Shown here: in pieces, positions 35,353 to 43,244 of the stretch
Numbering within the stretch: position 1 is the stretch's first letter
Layout of the letters: the number at the start of each line of letters is the position of its first letter
Assembly (NCBI RefSeq): GCF_037546185.1
Contig: NZ_JAWMWH010000001.1
Span: 558,001-622,000, forward strand
Length of the DNA stretch: 64,000 nucleotides
Direction: 5' to 3'
Source: Nicoliella lavandulae
Lineage (GTDB): Bacteria > Bacillota > Bacilli > Lactobacillales > Lactobacillaceae
Notes under the pieces: generated by a model
Seen by the model: only the letters and a program-made list of their open reading frames with translations
Database searches by the model: none
Told to the model about the DNA's origin: nothing
Translations under genes and position numbers: made by a program

Positions 35353-35665
35353 AGTAACGAGGGATACATTAGATCAATTTGTTGATAATCCACTAACGAT
35401 TATTGATTTTTGGGCCCCATGGTGTGGACCATGTAAAATTATGGATCGAATTATTAAGAATTTAGAAGCCGAATATGGTGACCAGGTACAATTTGGTAAG
35501 TTCAATGTGGATGATAATCAAGATATTGCAGAGCAGTATAAGGTGTTTAGTATCCCTAGTCTAGTTGTATTTAAAGACGGTAAGGGTGTTGAAAAGGTGT
35601 CTGGCATTTTTCCAGAACCTAAATTAGCTGAATTTATCGAACAAAAAATTGCGGAAATAGATTAA
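35342..35665 (+). CDS. Thioredoxin
   Basis: 107 residues, classic thioredoxin with the active site APWCGPCK (C28 and C31), the buried aspartate in IIDFWAP, and the cis-proline in VFSIPSLVVF. Cytoplasmic, no signal peptide. It reduces protein disulfides with electrons from thioredoxin reductase. Its start lies inside terC, and AAGGGGACG within terC is the ribosome site. It is probably not the only thioredoxin of the cell, given its unusual operon. Confidence 0.92.
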   Translation: MTTKVTRDTLDQFVDNPLTIIDFWAPWCGPCKIMDRIIKNLEAEYGDQVQFGKFNVDDNQDIAEQYKVFSIPSLVVFKDGKGVEKVSGIFPEPKLAEFIEQKIAEID

Positions 35666-35673
35666 ATCTTAAA

Positions 35674-35702
35674 TTGACATTGAGATTAAGAAATGCTAAT
35701 AT
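35674..35702 (+). promoter_or_regulatory. Promoter of the T-box/nhaC transcript
   Basis: TTGACA (35674-35679), 17 bp, TAATAT (35697-35702), with TG one base before the -10. It starts only 9 bases after the thioredoxin stop codon. Confidence 0.75.
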
Positions 35703-35708
35703 TTTTAA

Positions 35709-35957
35709 TAATCAATTAAGAAATGTTTACATTCCATTTAAGTAGAGCATTATCTGGGCGTCAGGAAGTCGGTGGTTGCTGCGAACCGATCAGGATAATG
35801 AATTCGAAATACCGGAATTATTTTCATGCATGAAACGGATATAGACCCGTTATCGTCTAGTAGAGTGAACAGCCTTTTGTGCTGTTAAACTGGGTGGTAC
35901 CACGGTATTAAAAGTCGTCCCAATTACATTAATTTGTAATTGGGACTTTTTGTTTTT
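35709..35957 (+). ncRNA. T-box riboswitch, probably tyrosine-specific
   Basis: The leader shows the invariant T-box segment TGGGTGGTACCACGG at 35891-35905. A Stem I is visible with AAGTAGAGCATTATC on its 5' side and GATAATGAATTC on its 3' side. A terminator follows (arms GTCCCAATTAC at 35917-35927 and GTAATTGGGAC at 35936-35946, then a T-run) and competes with the antiterminator. In the expected specifier bulge after GAAA the triplet TAC (Tyr) is found, just before the strand GGAAT that pairs with ATTCC. Uncharged tRNA(Tyr) would let transcription run into nhaC. The T-box is certain; the specifier assignment is by eye. Confidence 0.88.
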
Positions 35958-35977
35958 TAAGAAAGGATTTGGCAATT

Positions 35978-37363
35978 ATGAATAAGCAACGACCAAAGAT
36001 TAGTTTACAAGAGGGGATTATCGTTCTCTTGACGTTATTATCAATTATGGCCGCCGGAATTATTGGACTTGGAATCACTCCTGAAGTGCCCATTTTATTT
36101 GGCATTATGTTATTAATTTTTTGGGCCTGGTTACGCGGGTTCTCTTGGGATGATATCCACGAAAGTTTTTCGATTGGGATTAAAAATGGGATTGTTCCAT
36201 TATTTATCTTCCTATTAATTGGAGCATTGATTGGGGTTTGGATTGCAACTGGAATCATTCCTAGTCTGATGGTGTTTGGATTTAAATTAATTAGTATTCG
36301 ATGGTTCTTACCGTCAGTATTTGTGGTTTGTGCAATTGTTGGTTCGATCATTGGAAGTGCCTTTACAATCATTTCCACCTTAGGAATTGCATTCATGGGG
36401 ATTGGATTAACCATGGGCATCAATCCAGCAATGGTTGCTGGAGCGGTATTATCTGGAGCAGTATTTGGGGATAAGTCTTCTCCATTATCTGCAACCAATA
36501 ACCTATCTGCAGCAGTTGCTGATGCAGATTTGATTGATCATATTAAAAATATTATGTGGTCCACATTACCGGCCAGTGTAGTGGCGTTTATCCTATACGC
36601 ATTGATGAGCCAAGGAAATGGGCATGCTGATTTACATCGCATCCAAGGAACGATTCAAACTTTGCATCAAAACTTCAATATTACACCATGGGCAATCATT
36701 CCAGTCATCTTATTATTCATCTGTGCATGGTCTAAAATTCCAACGATTCCAACGTTATTTATTAACATTGTGGTGTCATCTGGAATTGGAATGATTCAAG
36801 ACCATCGATTAAACTTAGTTCGTTTGAACGACGTAATTCAAAATGGATACGTTGCTAGAACTCACAACCCACAAGTTGATACATTACTTACTAGAGGGGG
36901 AATTGCAGGGATGATGGGAACCATGTCCTTAATCTTTGTTGCCCTTGCGTTAGGTGGAATTTTAATGCATCTAGGAATTGTGGATGCAGTGATTAGTCCG
37001 CTTACCAAACGTTTGAAATCAGATGGTAATTTAATTACGACAGTAATTGCCACTTGTATTGGTGTAAATATCTTCATTGGTGAACAATACTTATCAATTA
37101 TCTTGCCAGCAAATGCATTCAAGAAAACATTTGCTGAAAATAATTTAGCCCCAGTGGCCTTAAGTCGGGCCTTAGAAGATGGGGGAACTGTAATTAACTA
37201 CTTAGTACCATGGGGAGTTGCTGGTGCGTTTGTTACGAATGCGTTGGGCGTTCCAACAATTCATTACCTCCCATTTGTGTTCGTTAGTTTGTTCTCACCA
37301 GTCTTTTCCATTATTAGTGCTTACACTGGAATTGGTATCAAACACTTAAAACCAGTTAAATAA
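35978..37363 (+). CDS. nhaC: NhaC-family antiporter/transporter under T-box control
   Basis: 461 residues, about eleven helices, Na+/H+ antiporter NhaC family (GAVFGDKSSPLSATNNLSAAVA is the family signature). Several NhaC relatives in Firmicutes are preceded by tyrosine T-boxes and are thought to carry tyrosine or to act with tyrosine metabolism. The leader here agrees with that, so amino-acid uptake is a better guess than sodium export. The ATG at 35978 is preferred to the TTG at 35969, which is too close to AAAGGA. No tyrosine decarboxylase gene is adjacent. Confidence 0.9.
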   Translation: MNKQRPKISLQEGIIVLLTLLSIMAAGIIGLGITPEVPILFGIMLLIFWAWLRGFSWDDIHESFSIGIKNGIVPLFIFLLIGALIGVWIATGIIPSLMVFGFKLISIRWFLPSVFVVCAIVGSIIGSAFTIISTLGIAFMGIGLTMGINPAMVAGAVLSGAVFGDKSSPLSATNNLSAAVADADLIDHIKNIMWSTLPASVVAFILYALMSQGNGHADLHRIQGTIQTLHQNFNITPWAIIPVILLFICAWSKIPTIPTLFINIVVSSGIGMIQDHRLNLVRLNDVIQNGYVARTHNPQVDTLLTRGGIAGMMGTMSLIFVALALGGILMHLGIVDAVISPLTKRLKSDGNLITTVIATCIGVNIFIGEQYLSIILPANAFKKTFAENNLAPVALSRALEDGGTVINYLVPWGVAGAFVTNALGVPTIHYLPFVFVSLFSPVFSIISAYTGIGIKHLKPVK

Positions 37364-37365
37364 CG

Positions 37366-37405
37366 AAAAAACACGCTAAGTCAATTTAGATTTAGCGTGT
37401 TTTTT
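37366..37405. terminator. Bidirectional Rho-independent terminator
   Basis: Arms AAAAAACACGCTAA and TTAGCGTGTTTTTT around a 12-base loop, between nhaC and the alcohol dehydrogenase gene. Confidence 0.92.
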
Positions 37406-37421
37406 CATTACTAATTATTAT

Positions 37422-38438
37422 TTATTTTGTAAAATCAATGACCATCCGACCAACAATTTTACCATTTTTCATTTCATCGATAACATCGTTAATTTCTGAT
37501 AATTTTCTAGTATGAACAATTGGCTTAACCTTACCTTCAGCTCCGAATTGGAACGTTTCGCGGAGGTCTTCACGAGTTCCAACTAATGACCCTTCAACGT
37601 GGATTCCATCTAATACGGTTTTAGCAATGTTTAGATCCATGTTACCCTTTGGTAATGCTACTGCGACCAAGTGGCCGTCTGGTCTTAGGGCATTAATGGC
37701 TTGGTTAAATGCGACTGGGGTAACGGCAGTGATGACGGATACATGAGCACCACCATCGGTTTGGGCTTTAACTTCACCTGCTAAATCATCATCCCGATAG
37801 TCAATGCCAATCTTGGCGCCCACTTTTTTAGCTTCATCTAGGTTTTTGCCACGTGCAATTGCAACTACGTTAGCGCCAAATACGTTATTAGCGAATTGGA
37901 CCCCGAGGTTACCGAGTCCACCAGCTCCAACAATTTCGACCCATTGACCTGGTTTAGTTTGACCCACCTTTAATGCTTTGTACATTGTTACTCCAGCACA
38001 GGTGAGGGAAGTCGCTTCCACTGGATCAAGGCCGTCTGGAACTTTAACGGCGTAATTAGCATCAACGATTACTTCTTCAGCCATGGCTCCATCAACTGTA
38101 AATCCAGCGTTTAAGACGTTACGACAGAGCGTTTCACGACCAGTTAAACAATATTCACAGTGTCCACAACCTTTGAAGAACCAGGCAATTGAGACACGAT
38201 CGCCAATCTTAAGGCTATCAACATCATCTGCGACTTGAATGACTTTTCCCACTCCTTCGTGGCCAATGATTCGGCCAGGTTGATCACCAAAGTCGCCATT
38301 GGCAACGTGAAGATCAGTGTGACAAAGGCCACAGTATTCAACTTTTACTAATGCTTCACCGTTTTTAATAGGACGAAGCGTAACATCCTTAATATCAACA
38401 TATCCATCTGAGTTTGGTCTTACGACAGCTGCTTTCAT
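37422..38438 (-). CDS. adhP: Zinc-dependent alcohol dehydrogenase, AdhP type
   Basis: 338 residues of the medium-chain dehydrogenase family. The catalytic zinc site shows GLCHTDLH and GHEGVG, the structural zinc site CGHCEYCLTGRETLC, and the NAD-binding fold VEIVGAGGLGNLGVQFA. It interconverts acetaldehyde and ethanol with NAD(H), which in a heterofermenter regenerates NAD from the acetyl branch. ATG after TAGGAGG. Single gene. Presence of this enzyme matters because strict fructophiles often lack the bifunctional AdhE. Confidence 0.93.
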   Translation of the reverse strand: MKAAVVRPNSDGYVDIKDVTLRPIKNGEALVKVEYCGLCHTDLHVANGDFGDQPGRIIGHEGVGKVIQVADDVDSLKIGDRVSIAWFFKGCGHCEYCLTGRETLCRNVLNAGFTVDGAMAEEVIVDANYAVKVPDGLDPVEATSLTCAGVTMYKALKVGQTKPGQWVEIVGAGGLGNLGVQFANNVFGANVVAIARGKNLDEAKKVGAKIGIDYRDDDLAGEVKAQTDGGAHVSVITAVTPVAFNQAINALRPDGHLVAVALPKGNMDLNIAKTVLDGIHVEGSLVGTREDLRETFQFGAEGKVKPIVHTRKLSEINDVIDEMKNGKIVGRMVIDFTK

Positions 38439-38799
38439 GAGCGTAGCCTCCTATAAAATTCAATACATTGTTAATACATTCACAATATATCATCTTTTAG
38501 ATCATAAATAAACCATAATTGTTAATAAATAAAGTATCGTGTACTTGTGAATATTTCCCAATCAATGTTTTTTAAGTCAATAGGTAAATGATTGATTTTG
38601 ATTCGAATTGTTTGAACTGAATGGAATCAGAGTAAAATATACAGTTTTGCAAGACCGATGCCTGATTAAAAACTGATTAAATAAGCATTTTAAATCATTA
38701 ATTTCTGAGAAATATTACAAAATATGCAGAAATGAGACAATATTTTGTATATTTTAGGCTTTTAAATAATCAGTAATACCGGCTTACTAAGTTTAAATT

Positions 38800-38816
38800 A
38801 TTACAGAACTGTTACA
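38800..38816 (-). promoter_or_regulatory. Putative WalR (YycF) box at the apf promoter
   Basis: Plus strand ATTACA-GAACT-GTTACA is, on the minus strand, TGTAAC-AGTTC-TGTAAT, an exact TGTWAH-N5-TGTWAH repeat. A third half-site, TTTACA at 38819-38824, doubles as the -35 of the apf promoter. Confidence 0.6.
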
Positions 38817-38818
38817 AT

Positions 38819-38847
38819 TTTACAAAAACCCCGTATTTATTTAATAT
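38819..38847 (+). promoter_or_regulatory. apf promoter
   Basis: TTTACA (38819-38824), 17 bp, TAATAT (38842-38847), directly downstream of the WalR-like box. Confidence 0.65.
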
Positions 38848-38983
38848 ACACGATATTTTGGTGTAATAACTCGTAGGTAGAATACTCACAGTTAATCAAT
38901 TTGGATTAACGTTTTTCAAGCGAACGAACTAGAAAACGATATCAAGGAAACGATATCCAGTGATTATGTTTTGTTATTTACAA

Positions 38984-38988
38984 AGGAG
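38984..38988 (+). promoter_or_regulatory. Shine-Dalgarno that fixes the apf AUC start
   Basis: AGGAG within AAAGGAGAG, 8 bases before ATC (38997-38999). In the apf frame the previous stop is TGA at 38961, and no ATG, GTG or TTG lies between it and the signal peptide. Confidence 0.85.
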
Positions 38989-38996
38989 AGATTTTT

Positions 38997-39653
38997 ATCT
39001 TACGGAATAAGAACTTAAAGAGAATTTTAGCTTCAACTACTGTTGCTGCCGGATTATTTGTTGCTGGTGTTGGTGCCGCTAAGGCAGATGCATCAACTAA
39101 GGTTACTATTAAGTCAGGTGATACGCTCTGGGGTATTTCACGTCAATACAACGTTGACTTAAAGGCTTTACAAAGTGCAAATAACTTAAATGACAATTCT
39201 GTTATTTACGTTGGTGAAACTTTAGTATTACCAGATAACGGCAATACCACTGTTACTAATTCAGCTGCTCCTCAAAGCAGCTTTGCAGCACAAAGTAGTA
39301 ATGCTAGCAACTACCAACCAAATGTAGCTACTAGTTCTTCATACAACAACACTACTACTAGCTCATACAGCACTACTAGTGCTAACACTACTGCTAACAC
39401 AGCTACTACCAATACTAGTACTACTACTGGTGATGATGCTTCTGCTAAGGCTTGGATTGCTAACCAAGAATCTGGTGGTTCATACTCAGCTACTAATGGT
39501 CAATACGTTGGTAAGTATCAATTATCATCATCATACTTAAATGGTGATTACTCTGCTGCTAACCAAGAAAAGGTTGCTGATTCATACGTAGCTTCACGTT
39601 ACGGTTCATGGTCTGCTGCTAAGTCATTCTGGCAAAGCCACGGTTGGTACTAA
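38997..39653 (+). CDS. apf: Aggregation-promoting factor Apf with AUC start
   Basis: 218 residues with no methionine codon apart from the initiator. A signal peptide (KNLKRILASTTVAAGLFVAG, cut after AKA at 30) precedes one LysM domain (about 36-79, VTIKSGDTLWGISRQYNVDL), a Ser/Thr/Asn-rich linker, and the Apf C-terminal domain from about 150 (AKAWIANQESGGSYSATNGQYVGKYQLSSSYLNG to SAAKSFWQSHGWY), which is lysozyme/transglycosylase-like. Apf is an abundant wall protein of lactobacilli tied to cell shape and adhesion. Codon use is as biased as xfp. The only start candidate at proper Shine-Dalgarno spacing is ATC at 38997, so start-codon-based gene callers miss this gene. Confidence 0.9.
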   Translation: MLRNKNLKRILASTTVAAGLFVAGVGAAKADASTKVTIKSGDTLWGISRQYNVDLKALQSANNLNDNSVIYVGETLVLPDNGNTTVTNSAAPQSSFAAQSSNASNYQPNVATSSSYNNTTTSSYSTTSANTTANTATTNTSTTTGDDASAKAWIANQESGGSYSATNGQYVGKYQLSSSYLNGDYSAANQEKVADSYVASRYGSWSAAKSFWQSHGWY

Positions 39654-39694
39654 GATTTAGGATCAAACCAATTAATTAAAAAATACATTTTATG

Positions 39695-39725
39695 AAACGA
39701 CGAATTTAATTTCGTCGTTTTTTTA
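39695..39725 (+). terminator. apf terminator
   Basis: Perfect ten-base arms AAACGACGAA and TTCGTCGTTT around a six-base loop, then a T-run. Confidence 0.9.
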
Positions 39726-39806
39726 TTGGCTTTTTACTTGATTGCTTACAAAAAGTAAGCTAAACTATAGGTAGTTAATCTTAATCAATAAAGGAGCGAA
39801 TTAATT

Positions 39807-40661
39807 ATGAAATACGGAATTACTGCTACGACCGGTCACTTTGGCCAAACTGCTTTTGCAGAATTAGCTAAATTAGTGCCATCATCAGACATTGTTGCCT
39901 TAGTTAGAAATGTTGATAAGGCTAAGCAAATGCTACCTGCTGGCACTGAAATTAGACCAGCTGATTACACTCAATTAGACCAACTAAACGATTCATTTAA
40001 GGGCATTGATAAGCTATTATTTGTATCATCTCAACCGGGACCTGGCATGCCTAGAAGCGAACAACACCACAACGTTGTTGAAGCTGCTAAACAAGCCGGA
40101 GTTCAATTTATCGCATATACTAGTTTCCCAGATGCTGATCATGCTAAGTCATTCTTAGCTGAAGACCATAAAAAAACTGAACAATGGATTAAGGAATCAG
40201 GAATTAAGCACTCATTTATGCGTAATAACTGGTACTTACAAAATGAACTTAGTACCATTAAATTAGCAGTTCAAACTGGTAATTTCCCATATTCTGCAGA
40301 AGATGGAAAAGCAGGCTGGACACGTGAGGAAAACTACGCTAAGGCGGGCGCAAAGGTCTTAACGTTAGATAACCCTAAGGACGTTTATGAATTCGGTGGT
40401 AAGCCGGTTTCATACCCAGAATTGATTGAAGAATTGACAGCAGCTAGTGGTCAAGAAATTTCACCAGTACCATTAACTGATGCTGATTATCGGGATCAAT
40501 TATTAAAGGGTGGTTTGGATGAACAAACTGCTGGCTTTATCATTGGGGTTCAAGATTTAATTAAAGATGGTGAATTAGACGTCCCATCAAATGATTTAAA
40601 TGATGTCTTAGACGGTAAATTAGAAGCTTTATCCGAAGGCATGGCTAAGCTATTAAAATAG
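39807..40661 (+). CDS. NmrA-type NAD(P)H-binding oxidoreductase
   Basis: 284 residues, atypical short-chain dehydrogenase fold as in quinone oxidoreductase 2 (QorB/YtfG). TATTGHFGQTAFAEL is the variant dinucleotide-binding loop at the N terminus, LLFVSSQPGPGMPRSEQHHNVVEAAKQAG follows, and YTSFPDAD replaces the usual active-site tyrosine segment. It probably reduces quinones with NADPH. The strong AAAGGAG site and good codon bias suggest fair expression. Monocistronic between terminators. Confidence 0.88.
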   Translation: MKYGITATTGHFGQTAFAELAKLVPSSDIVALVRNVDKAKQMLPAGTEIRPADYTQLDQLNDSFKGIDKLLFVSSQPGPGMPRSEQHHNVVEAAKQAGVQFIAYTSFPDADHAKSFLAEDHKKTEQWIKESGIKHSFMRNNWYLQNELSTIKLAVQTGNFPYSAEDGKAGWTREENYAKAGAKVLTLDNPKDVYEFGGKPVSYPELIEELTAASGQEISPVPLTDADYRDQLLKGGLDEQTAGFIIGVQDLIKDGELDVPSNDLNDVLDGKLEALSEGMAKLLK

Positions 40662-40673
40662 TTTCACTAAACT

Positions 40674-40715
40674 AAAAAACCTCGTTAGCATGATGATATG
40701 CTAACGAGGTTTTTT
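40674..40715. terminator. Bidirectional Rho-independent terminator
   Basis: Perfect 18-base arms AAAAAACCTCGTTAGCAT and ATGCTAACGAGGTTTTTT around a six-base loop. Confidence 0.95.
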
Positions 40716-40724
40716 AGTTTTTAA

Positions 40725-41675
40725 TTAGTGTAAAATTACATAATCCACAGTCTTAATGGCAGAAACATCCTTACCACCAGCGTATGAAATGGATGATTGT
40801 AAGTCTTCTTGCATTTCGCGAAGGGTATCCTTAATGTCACCACGGTATGGGATTAACATTTGCTTACCTTCAACGTTTTTGTATTCACCCTTTTGGGTAT
40901 CTGAAGCAGAGCCCCAGTATTGCTTGTATTGCTTACCTTCAATGGTAAGTACGCTACCAGGTGATTGTTCATGACCAGCGAACATGGAACCGATCATTGT
41001 CATCGTAGCACCAAAGCGAATGGACTTAGCGATATCACCGTTAGTCCGTAAACCACCATCGGCAATGATTGGTTTACGAGCAGCTTTGGAACACCAGTTA
41101 AGGGCAGCTAATTGCCAACCACCAGTTCCAAAACCAGTTTTAAGCTTAGTGATACATGCCTTACCGGGTCCAATTCCAATCTTAGTAGCATCAGCACCGG
41201 CATTTTCAATTTCGCGGACTGCATCAGGAGTTCCAAGGTTACCAGCAATTAAGAAACTTTCTGGTAATTTGGCCTTGATGTATTTGATCATTTTAATTAC
41301 AAAGTCTGAATGACCATGTGCTACATCAATAGTGATGTATTCTGGCTTCAAACCGTCTTCAACTAGTTCATCGATAAAGTCATATTCGCTGTCTTTGATT
41401 CCAACACTAATGGATGCGAATAAACCTTTTGATTGCATGTCTTTGATAAAGTCAACCCGCTTTTCAGGTTGGAAACGGTGCATTACGTAGAAGTAGTCAT
41501 TAGATGCTAGCCATTCAGCTAATTCTTCGTTAATTACCGTTTGCATGTTAGCAGGCACGACTGGTAACTTAAATGTCTTGGGACCAAGAGTTACAGTCGT
41601 GTCAGCTTCCTTACGACTCTTAATAATACACTTACTTGGGATTAATTGGATATCTTCGTAGTCAAATACTTTCAT
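40725..41675 (-). CDS. guaC: GMP reductase
   Basis: 316 residues of the IMPDH/GMPR family without CBS domains. The catalytic cysteine loop is IGIGPGKACITKLKTG; ADGGLRTNGDIAKSIRFGATMTMIGSMFAGHEQSPG binds the phosphate. It converts GMP to IMP with NADPH, balancing guanine and adenine nucleotides. It lies 44 bp after purA, whose product takes IMP towards AMP, so the operon channels guanine nucleotides to adenine nucleotides. ATG after GGAGGCG. Confidence 0.95.
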   Translation of the reverse strand: MKVFDYEDIQLIPSKCIIKSRKEADTTVTLGPKTFKLPVVPANMQTVINEELAEWLASNDYFYVMHRFQPEKRVDFIKDMQSKGLFASISVGIKDSEYDFIDELVEDGLKPEYITIDVAHGHSDFVIKMIKYIKAKLPESFLIAGNLGTPDAVREIENAGADATKIGIGPGKACITKLKTGFGTGGWQLAALNWCSKAARKPIIADGGLRTNGDIAKSIRFGATMTMIGSMFAGHEQSPGSVLTIEGKQYKQYWGSASDTQKGEYKNVEGKQMLIPYRGDIKDTLREMQEDLQSSISYAGGKDVSAIKTVDYVILH

Positions 41676-41719
41676 TTTGTACGCCTCCGTTAAATAAAAA
41701 ACAATAATAACAATGGGGG

Positions 41720-43015
41720 TTACTTGTCAGCAGTGTCCCATGCGTTAATCATGATGTTAGTAGCATCACGATCTGGACCAACCGCGAAGGTATCAAGTTT
41801 GATACCAACTAGTTCGCTAACACGCTTTAAATAATTTTGTGCATTGACTGGTAATTCGTCAACCGTCTTACACTTAGTGATATCTTCGTCCCAACCAGGT
41901 AGTTCTTCGTATACTGGTTCGCAACGTTCAAGCACTGAATTATTAGCGGGGTAGTTTTCAATGATTTCACCATCAACTTTGTACTTAGTAGCAATTTTAA
42001 TGGTCTTCAATCCTGAAAGAACGTCTAAACAGTTTAATGATAGGTAAGTTAATCCAGATACACGCTTAGCATGGCGTAAAACCACTGCATCAAGCCAACC
42101 AATTCTCCGTGGTCGCTTAGTAACTACACCGTATTCATGAGCAATATCACGAATCCGATCAGCTACTTCATCGTGAAGTTCAGTTGGGAATGGACCATCT
42201 CCAACTCTAGAAGTATATGCTTTACATACTCCGATGACTTCATTGATCCGACTAGGACCCACACCTACACCAACTGCGGCACCACCGGCAATTGGGTTTG
42301 AGGATGTAACGAATGGGTAAGTCCCATGATCGACATCTAACATTACACCTTGAGCACCTTCAAATAAGACATGCTTGCCTTCATCTAAGGCATCGTTAAT
42401 TAATAATGAAGTATCAGTAACGTACTTCTTGATTTGTTGACCATATTCATAGTATTCATCGAAAATGTCTTCAAATTTTAAAGGTTCTTCGTCGAATAAT
42501 TTGGTTAAAAATTGGTTCTTAATCTTGAGGGCTTGGCGTAATTTTTCAGCAAAAGTGTCCTTATCAATTAAGTCAGCAACTCTAATTCCGATTCGTTCCA
42601 ACTTATCCATGTAAGCAGGACCGATTCCCTTATTAGTAGTTCCAATTTTTTCATCCTTTAGCTTTTCTTGTAAGCCGTCGAATAAAATGTGATAAGGCAT
42701 AATTACGTGACTTCTACTGGAGATGCGAAGGTTATCAGTATCAATTCCATTATCATTTAGATACTTCAATTCACTAAGGAGTGATTTAGGGTTAACAACA
42801 ACCCCGTTTCCAATCACACTTAGCTTGTCATTAAAGAAGATTCCAGAAGGAATTAAGGAAAGATGTAATTCTTTCCCGTCGATAACGATCGTATGACCGG
42901 CATTGTCCCCACCAGAGTAGCGAACAATCATGTCGGCACGCTGACTTAAAAAGTCAGTAATTTTTCCCTTTCCTTCGTCTCCCCATTGGCTTCCAACGAT
43001 AACAATTGATGACAT
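41720..43015 (-). CDS. purA: Adenylosuccinate synthetase
   Basis: 431 residues. The phosphate-binding loop SQWGDEGKGKITD opens the protein; YSGGDNAGHTI, the GTTNKGIGPAYMDK block and FEGAQGVMLDVDHGTYPFVTSSNP are all present. It makes adenylosuccinate from IMP, aspartate and GTP. First gene of purA-guaC, divergent from purB, which performs the next step. ATG after GAGGTG. Confidence 0.97.
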   Translation of the reverse strand: MSSIVIVGSQWGDEGKGKITDFLSQRADMIVRYSGGDNAGHTIVIDGKELHLSLIPSGIFFNDKLSVIGNGVVVNPKSLLSELKYLNDNGIDTDNLRISSRSHVIMPYHILFDGLQEKLKDEKIGTTNKGIGPAYMDKLERIGIRVADLIDKDTFAEKLRQALKIKNQFLTKLFDEEPLKFEDIFDEYYEYGQQIKKYVTDTSLLINDALDEGKHVLFEGAQGVMLDVDHGTYPFVTSSNPIAGGAAVGVGVGPSRINEVIGVCKAYTSRVGDGPFPTELHDEVADRIRDIAHEYGVVTKRPRRIGWLDAVVLRHAKRVSGLTYLSLNCLDVLSGLKTIKIATKYKVDGEIIENYPANNSVLERCEPVYEELPGWDEDITKCKTVDELPVNAQNYLKRVSELVGIKLDTFAVGPDRDATNIMINAWDTADK

Positions 43016-43040
43016 ATAAACACCTCGTAGAATTTTTTGA

Positions 43041-43060
43041 GTTGCTTAAAATTAAGCAAC
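43041..43060. repeat. Inverted repeat in the purA leader
   Basis: Nine-base arms GTTGCTTAA and TTAAGCAAC separated by AA. It lies at about the purA transcription start, between the -10 (43068-43073, minus) and the start codon. It could be an operator or an mRNA 5' hairpin. Confidence 0.6.
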
Positions 43061-43067
43061 CTATAAG

Positions 43068-43095
43068 ATTTTACCATTAAAAAATAAAAAATCAA
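43068..43095 (-). promoter_or_regulatory. purA-guaC promoter
   Basis: On the minus strand TTGATT (43095-43090), 16 bp, TAAAAT (43073-43068), with TG one base before the -10. Confidence 0.55.
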
Positions 43096-43120
43096 GAACA
43101 ATGGAGGTTTTTTAAAAAAT

Positions 43121-43133
43121 AAAGTTCGGATTT
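43121..43133 (-). promoter_or_regulatory. Putative PurBox upstream of purA
   Basis: On the minus strand AAATCCGAACTTT fits the PurR box AWWWCCGAACWWT at every position. It is 26 bp upstream of the purA -35. Confidence 0.55.
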
Positions 43134-43171
43134 AAAACAATTTTAAGAGCTTGAATAATAAATATTCACTT

Positions 43172-43184
43172 TTTTCCGAAAATT
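43172..43184 (+). promoter_or_regulatory. Weaker PurBox-like site at the purB promoter
   Basis: TTTTCCGAAAATT differs from the PurBox consensus mainly at the base after CCGAA. It overlaps the -35 region of the purB promoter, whose extended -10 is TGTTATAAT at 43197-43205. Confidence 0.4.
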
Positions 43185-43244
43185 AACGTGGTTTTGTGTT
43201 ATAATAATTGCGTAAATGAAATTTAAATAAAAGGTGATTAGCTA

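Larger units (their letters stand above)
38439..38996 (+). other. Long intergenic region with apf promoter and leader
   Basis: The 558 bp between the divergent adhP and apf genes is A/T-rich and holds no credible ORF. The adhP-proximal 350 bp shows no feature I can name. From 38800 there are a WalR-like box, a promoter, and a leader of about 140 bases. The leader contains an inverted repeat GTTAATC/GATTAAC near 38891-38909 and a repeated GATATC (about 38938-38957) that could fold, as expected for a stable, highly expressed wall-protein mRNA. Confidence 0.6.

Noticed and set aside
35929..36498. Antisense frame of 189 codons over nhaC
   Set aside because: Rich in Asn, Pro and Ile as expected from reading a membrane-protein gene backwards; it also covers the T-box terminator.
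38439..38800. Hidden gene or RNA in the 5' part of the adhP-apf gap
   Set aside because: Both strands are A/T-rich with frequent stops; I could find no ribosome site, tRNA-like fold, terminator or repeat that would justify a call.
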